From positions 1 to 36,265 of the forward strand of contig NZ_BONQ01000028.1 of assembly GCF_016862795.1 (NCBI RefSeq): a stretch of 36,265 nt of DNA, read 5' to 3'. The notes beneath the pieces were generated by a model that ran no database searches, was not told the origin of the DNA, and saw nothing but the letters and a program-made list of their open reading frames with translations. Source of the DNA: Dactylosporangium siamense (lineage in GTDB: Bacteria > Actinomycetota > Actinomycetes > Mycobacteriales > Micromonosporaceae). Every line of letters begins with the position of its first letter. Position 1 is the stretch's first letter. The translations under genes were made by a program, and so were the position numbers. Positions 33,575 to 36,265 of the stretch are shown here, piece by piece.

Positions 33575-34639
33575 TCAGGACCGTGCCGCGCGGCGCGCCA
33601 GGAGCCAGGCCCCGAGGGCCATGCCGCCGACGGGGATCTCGGCGGCGAAGACGAACGCACGGAACACCAGGATCGCCGCGAGTGACGCGGTCGGGTCGGC
33701 ACCGAGGACGATGAGGACGCCGATCGTGCCCGCCTCCACCAGGCCGCTACCGCCTGGGGTGATCGCGAGCAGGGTCAGGGCCCGCTCGGCGACGAGTGCG
33801 GCAAGCACGACGGCCGGGACCGCGCGCAGCCCGACCGCGGCGCAACAGCACCACAGCAGTGTGCCCTGCAGCAGCCAGTACGCCGCCATGCCCCAGCTGA
33901 GCCGCGCCCAGCGCCGCCGCACGAGGCTCCCCGCGCCGGCGAACAGGTCCGCGGCCACCGACGTCCACAGCCCGTCCGGGCGGCGGTCACGGCGGCGCTC
34001 TATCCGCACGCGCAGCCGGTCCGCGGCCGCGACCAGCCGCAGCAGGAGTGTCGCGCGGCCGAGCAACGCGGCGACGACGAGTCCGCCGGACGCGGCGAGC
34101 GCACCGGTGGCGGACAGCCACAGCGTGACGTGCCCGGAGGGGGCGGCGCCGCACAGCACCAGGGCGACGACGGCGACGAGTGGCATGACGAGCTTCGCGA
34201 TCATGTCGGTGGCTTTGGACACGACGACGAACCTGGCGAAGTCGAGGTTGCTGTGGCCCCAGCCGCGCACCATCGCCAGGTTCAGCGTGGTGCCGGCGAG
34301 GCCGCCGAGCGGCATGACGTTCGACACCGCGCTGCCCGACAGGTTCAGCGTCAGCGCCCGCCGGCTGGTCAGGCCCGGCAGTGCGGTGGTGAGGACCACG
34401 GTGTGCACCCAGAGGCCGACCAGCCACACGACACCGAGCACCAGCAGCCACCGCGGGCCGACGCCGGAGATCAGGTGTCCGGCCCGCGACCAGGAGGCGC
34501 CGGTCGACGACAGGTGCGCCGCCGCGGACGTCACGGCGGCCGCCGCGCCCAGGAGCAGCAGTGCCCGGACCCACCGGTGCCGCCGCGACGCGCCGGCGGC
34601 ACCGCTGTTCCCCAGCGCGGGCAGGGGTTCGGCGGTCAT
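33575..34639 (-). CDS. Flippase-like membrane protein (LPG synthase TM family)
   Basis: This 354-residue protein has about eight membrane helices and the pattern of the lysylphosphatidylglycerol synthase transmembrane / AglD-like family (SGSAVSNVMPLGGLAGTTLNL near residue 105 and TPGGSGLVEAGTIGVL near 295). Proteins with this domain alone are thought to move lipids or lipid-linked sugars. The soluble aminoacyl-transfer domain of MprF is absent. ATG 34639 overlaps the TGA of a possible 49-codon gene upstream (ATGA). Longer in-frame starts exist up to 34729 but would run through that gene. It is divergent from the glycosyltransferase at 34979, suggesting a shared glycolipid or polymer pathway. 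Confidence 0.86.
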   Translation of the reverse strand: MTAEPLPALGNSGAAGASRRHRWVRALLLLGAAAAVTSAAAHLSSTGASWSRAGHLISGVGPRWLLVLGVVWLVGLWVHTVVLTTALPGLTSRRALTLNLSGSAVSNVMPLGGLAGTTLNLAMVRGWGHSNLDFARFVVVSKATDMIAKLVMPLVAVVALVLCGAAPSGHVTLWLSATGALAASGGLVVAALLGRATLLLRLVAAADRLRVRIERRRDRRPDGLWTSVAADLFAGAGSLVRRRWARLSWGMAAYWLLQGTLLWCCCAAVGLRAVPAVVLAALVAERALTLLAITPGGSGLVEAGTIGVLIVLGADPTASLAAILVFRAFVFAAEIPVGGMALGAWLLARRAARS

Positions 34640-34785
34640 TCGCCGCGCACCAGGGCCGGACCCGCGCCGAGGGTGGCATCGAGGAGCAGCGCCGGCACCG
34701 TGACGACGGCCGCCTCCACGGCGACGCACCCGGCGCGCAGGGCGGCGGCGACGGTGACGGCCACGAGCGTGCCGATGGTTCGCAT
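34636..34785 (-). CDS. Possible 49-residue hydrophobic peptide gene
   Basis: An ATG-to-TGA frame (34785 to 34636) encodes MRTIGTLVAVTVAAALRAGC and 29 further residues with two hydrophobic stretches. Its stop overlaps the flippase-like gene's ATG by four bases, the usual sign of coupling. There is no clear ribosome binding site and no family I recognise, so it could be only a leader frame. The frame continues upstream of 34785 but that part lies in the regulatory region and looks non-coding. Confidence 0.4.
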   Translation of the reverse strand: MRTIGTLVAVTVAAALRAGCVAVEAAVVTVPALLLDATLGAGPALVRGE

Positions 34786-34806
34786 GACCGGCACCGTAGG
34801 CGCGAC

Positions 34807-34880
34807 CGGCTGAACGGACGCTGAACGCTGGGAGTCCTCGCTGGGACGTGCCGCGGCCCGCTTCAGCGTGCGTTCAGCCG
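34807..34880. promoter_or_regulatory. Paired GTTCAGC direct repeats in an inverted arrangement
   Basis: The arms 34807-34826 and 34861-34880 are inverted copies matching at 18 of 20 bases. Each holds two heptamers (GTTCAGC, or CTTCAGC once) 11 bases apart, the geometry of binding sites for OmpR/PhoB-family regulators. It lies between the flippase-like operon (-) and the glycosyltransferase gene (+) and could serve both. Confidence 0.55.
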
Positions 34881-34978
34881 CGGTCTGCGACCGTGACGAC
34901 CCAGACCTGGCGGTGCCTTGCGGAGGAGGCGCGTGAGCCGCCCGCGGTCGTTGTTCCGAGCCGGGGAGGCCGTCCGTC

Positions 34979-36112
34979 ATGCGAATCGCCCACGTCACCG
35001 ATGTCTACCTGCCCCGGCTCGGCGGTATCGAACTCCAGGTGCGGGACCTGGCCACCCGGCAGCGAGCGGCCGGTCTGGACCCGCTGGTGCTGACCACCAC
35101 GGCCGGGCCGCACCAGCCGGGTGACGGCGGCGGGCCGCCGGTGCTGCGGCTCGGCGGGGGTGTCGACCTCGGCCCGTACCACGTCCTGCGGGACCGCGCC
35201 CTGCGGTCGGTGCTGGCCGCCCAGCGGGTCGAGGCGGTCCACGTGCACCTGTCCGCGTTCTCGCCGCTGGGCTGGACGGCGGCGCGGGTAGCCGCGGACG
35301 GCGGACTGCCGACGGTGGTGTCCGTGCACTCGATGTGGCACGACATCGTGCCGCTGGTGCGCCGGTACGCCCGCTGGCACGCCGCCGCCGACTGGCCCGT
35401 CGTCTGGGCGGCGGTCAGCACGGCGGCCGCCACCGCGGTCCGCGACGCCCTCGACGGTGCGCCCGTGGCGGTGCTGCCCAACGGCATCGATCCGGCCGAC
35501 TGGCTGACGCCCGCGCCGCGCGGCACCGCAGCCGTCCCGACCTTCATCAGCGTCATGCGGATGGTCCGCCGCAAACGGCCGCGTCAGCTCCTGCGCATGC
35601 TGCTGGACCTGCACGTGGCTCACCCCGGGCGCTTCCGCGCGGTGCTGGTCGGCGACGGCCCGCTGCTGCCGGTCCTGCGCCGCGACCTCGGCGCAGCCGA
35701 GGCCGGGACCGGCATTCAGCTCACCGGCGCCCTGGACCGCGCCACGATCCGGACGCTGCTCGCCACCTCCGACGTGTACCTGGCGCCGGCACCCAGGGAG
35801 TCGTTCGGCATCGCCGCTCTCGAGGCGCGCAGCGCCGGCCTGCCGGTCATCGCCCGCGCCGGCAGCGGCGTCGCCGACTTCATCCTGCACGGGGTCGAGG
35901 GCTGGCTGGTGCACTCCGACGCCGACCTGCGGGCCGCGGCCGCCGCGGTGCTGGACGCACCGGCCCGGCTCGCCGCCGTCGCCCGGCACAACCGGGCCGT
36001 GCCGCCGCGGGTGCGCTGGCAGACCGTCCTGGAGTCGGCCGACGCCCTGTACGCCGCGGCCGCCCGGCGGCAGGGCATCCTGGTGCCGCTCCCGATGGTG
36101 GCGGGCTGCTGA
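34979..36112 (+). CDS. GT4-family glycosyltransferase
   Basis: This 377-residue GT-B fold retaining glycosyltransferase has an N-terminal acceptor domain that opens RIAHVTDVYLPRLGGIE and carries the glycine-rich loop. The C-terminal donor domain contains VLPNGID, an SVMRMVRRKRP stretch for nucleotide contact, and the EX7E motif Glu274-Glu282 (ESFGIAALE). It transfers a sugar from a nucleotide donor to a lipid or glycan acceptor in the cytoplasm. GGGGAGG is nine bases before ATG 34979. It is divergent from the flippase-like gene with which it shares a regulatory region, which suggests glycolipid or cell-wall glycan formation. The specific sugar cannot be read. The last 153 bases after its stop show no supported gene. 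Confidence 0.93.
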   Translation: MRIAHVTDVYLPRLGGIELQVRDLATRQRAAGLDPLVLTTTAGPHQPGDGGGPPVLRLGGGVDLGPYHVLRDRALRSVLAAQRVEAVHVHLSAFSPLGWTAARVAADGGLPTVVSVHSMWHDIVPLVRRYARWHAAADWPVVWAAVSTAAATAVRDALDGAPVAVLPNGIDPADWLTPAPRGTAAVPTFISVMRMVRRKRPRQLLRMLLDLHVAHPGRFRAVLVGDGPLLPVLRRDLGAAEAGTGIQLTGALDRATIRTLLATSDVYLAPAPRESFGIAALEARSAGLPVIARAGSGVADFILHGVEGWLVHSDADLRAAAAAVLDAPARLAAVARHNRAVPPRVRWQTVLESADALYAAAARRQGILVPLPMVAGC

Positions 36113-36265
36113 CGGCCCGGCGCCCGGCTCCTCGGCGCGCTGTGCCCCGGGCGGCCCGGCGACGTCACCGCGCGCCGTCAGGCGGGCGGGCAGCCCTGCG
36201 ATGAGGCCGGCGCCGGCGAGGGTGCCGGTCAGGAGCGGACGCCGGCACCGCGTCACCGGTCTCGG

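Noticed and set aside
36113-36265. 5' end or 3' end of a further gene at the right edge
   Set aside because: A - strand frame runs in from the edge with a hydrophobic stretch but continues antisense through the glycosyltransferase, with no motif or plausible stop.

Overview
The window is about 36 kb of very GC-rich DNA with near-saturated G/C third codon positions. It has GTG starts, a possible leaderless start, DrrAB-type transporters and large secreted multidomain sugar proteins. Together these indicate a filamentous actinomycete. A Micromonosporaceae-like genus is my guess, and no marker gene here fixes it. I found no rRNA, tRNA, CRISPR array, insertion sequence or phage gene, so this looks like a chromosomal accessory region.

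Layout. (1) 39-5836: a sugar-type ABC importer (two permeases and a lipoprotein binding protein, - strand), a divergent ManD/RspA-type sugar-acid dehydratase (+) and a ROK-family regulator (-). A 16-bp motif is shared by the importer promoter and the regulator's own upstream region, which gives a simple model: the ROK protein controls both. The importer has no ATPase gene here and would borrow one. (2) 6061-7072: a small basic protein with a Rho-N/SAP-like tail and a four-helix membrane protein. (3) 7297-14882: three paralogous membrane histidine kinases (DUF4118, GAF, HisKA_3, HATPase), none with a response regulator beside it, and a glutamate decarboxylase on the opposite strand between the second and third. 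(4) 15149-16341: a membrane-anchored protein of unknown function and the decayed C-terminal end of an amidohydrolase.

(5) 16384-24773: the most distinctive part. A Tat-exported sugar-isomerase-fold protein and a 1124-residue secreted ThuA/PQQ-type dehydrogenase/PKD/carbohydrate-binding protein form one - strand unit. A second secreted ThuA protein lies divergently. The roughly 1 kb between them is comparatively AT-rich and holds two copies of ACTTTT-N12-AAAAGT and a pair of 9-bp direct repeats 21 bp apart. The divergent ThuA gene is bracketed by two direct copies of a structured element of about 121 bp, followed by a 25-bp tandem repeat. I infer an extracytoplasmic system acting on oxidised (possibly 3-keto) sugars.

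(6) 24774-27241: NAD(P)H-dependent FMN reductase plus a DrrA/DrrB-type ABC exporter. (7) 27283-32637: a giant STAND-type ATPase with an internal 14-residue repeat, then an OafA-type acyltransferase with SGNH domain. (8) 32756-36112: a cyclophilin lipoprotein, a flippase-like membrane protein preceded by a possible 49-codon gene, and a divergent GT4 glycosyltransferase. The last two units share an intergenic region with paired 11-bp-spaced GTTCAGC boxes. Bases 36113-36265 hold nothing I can support.
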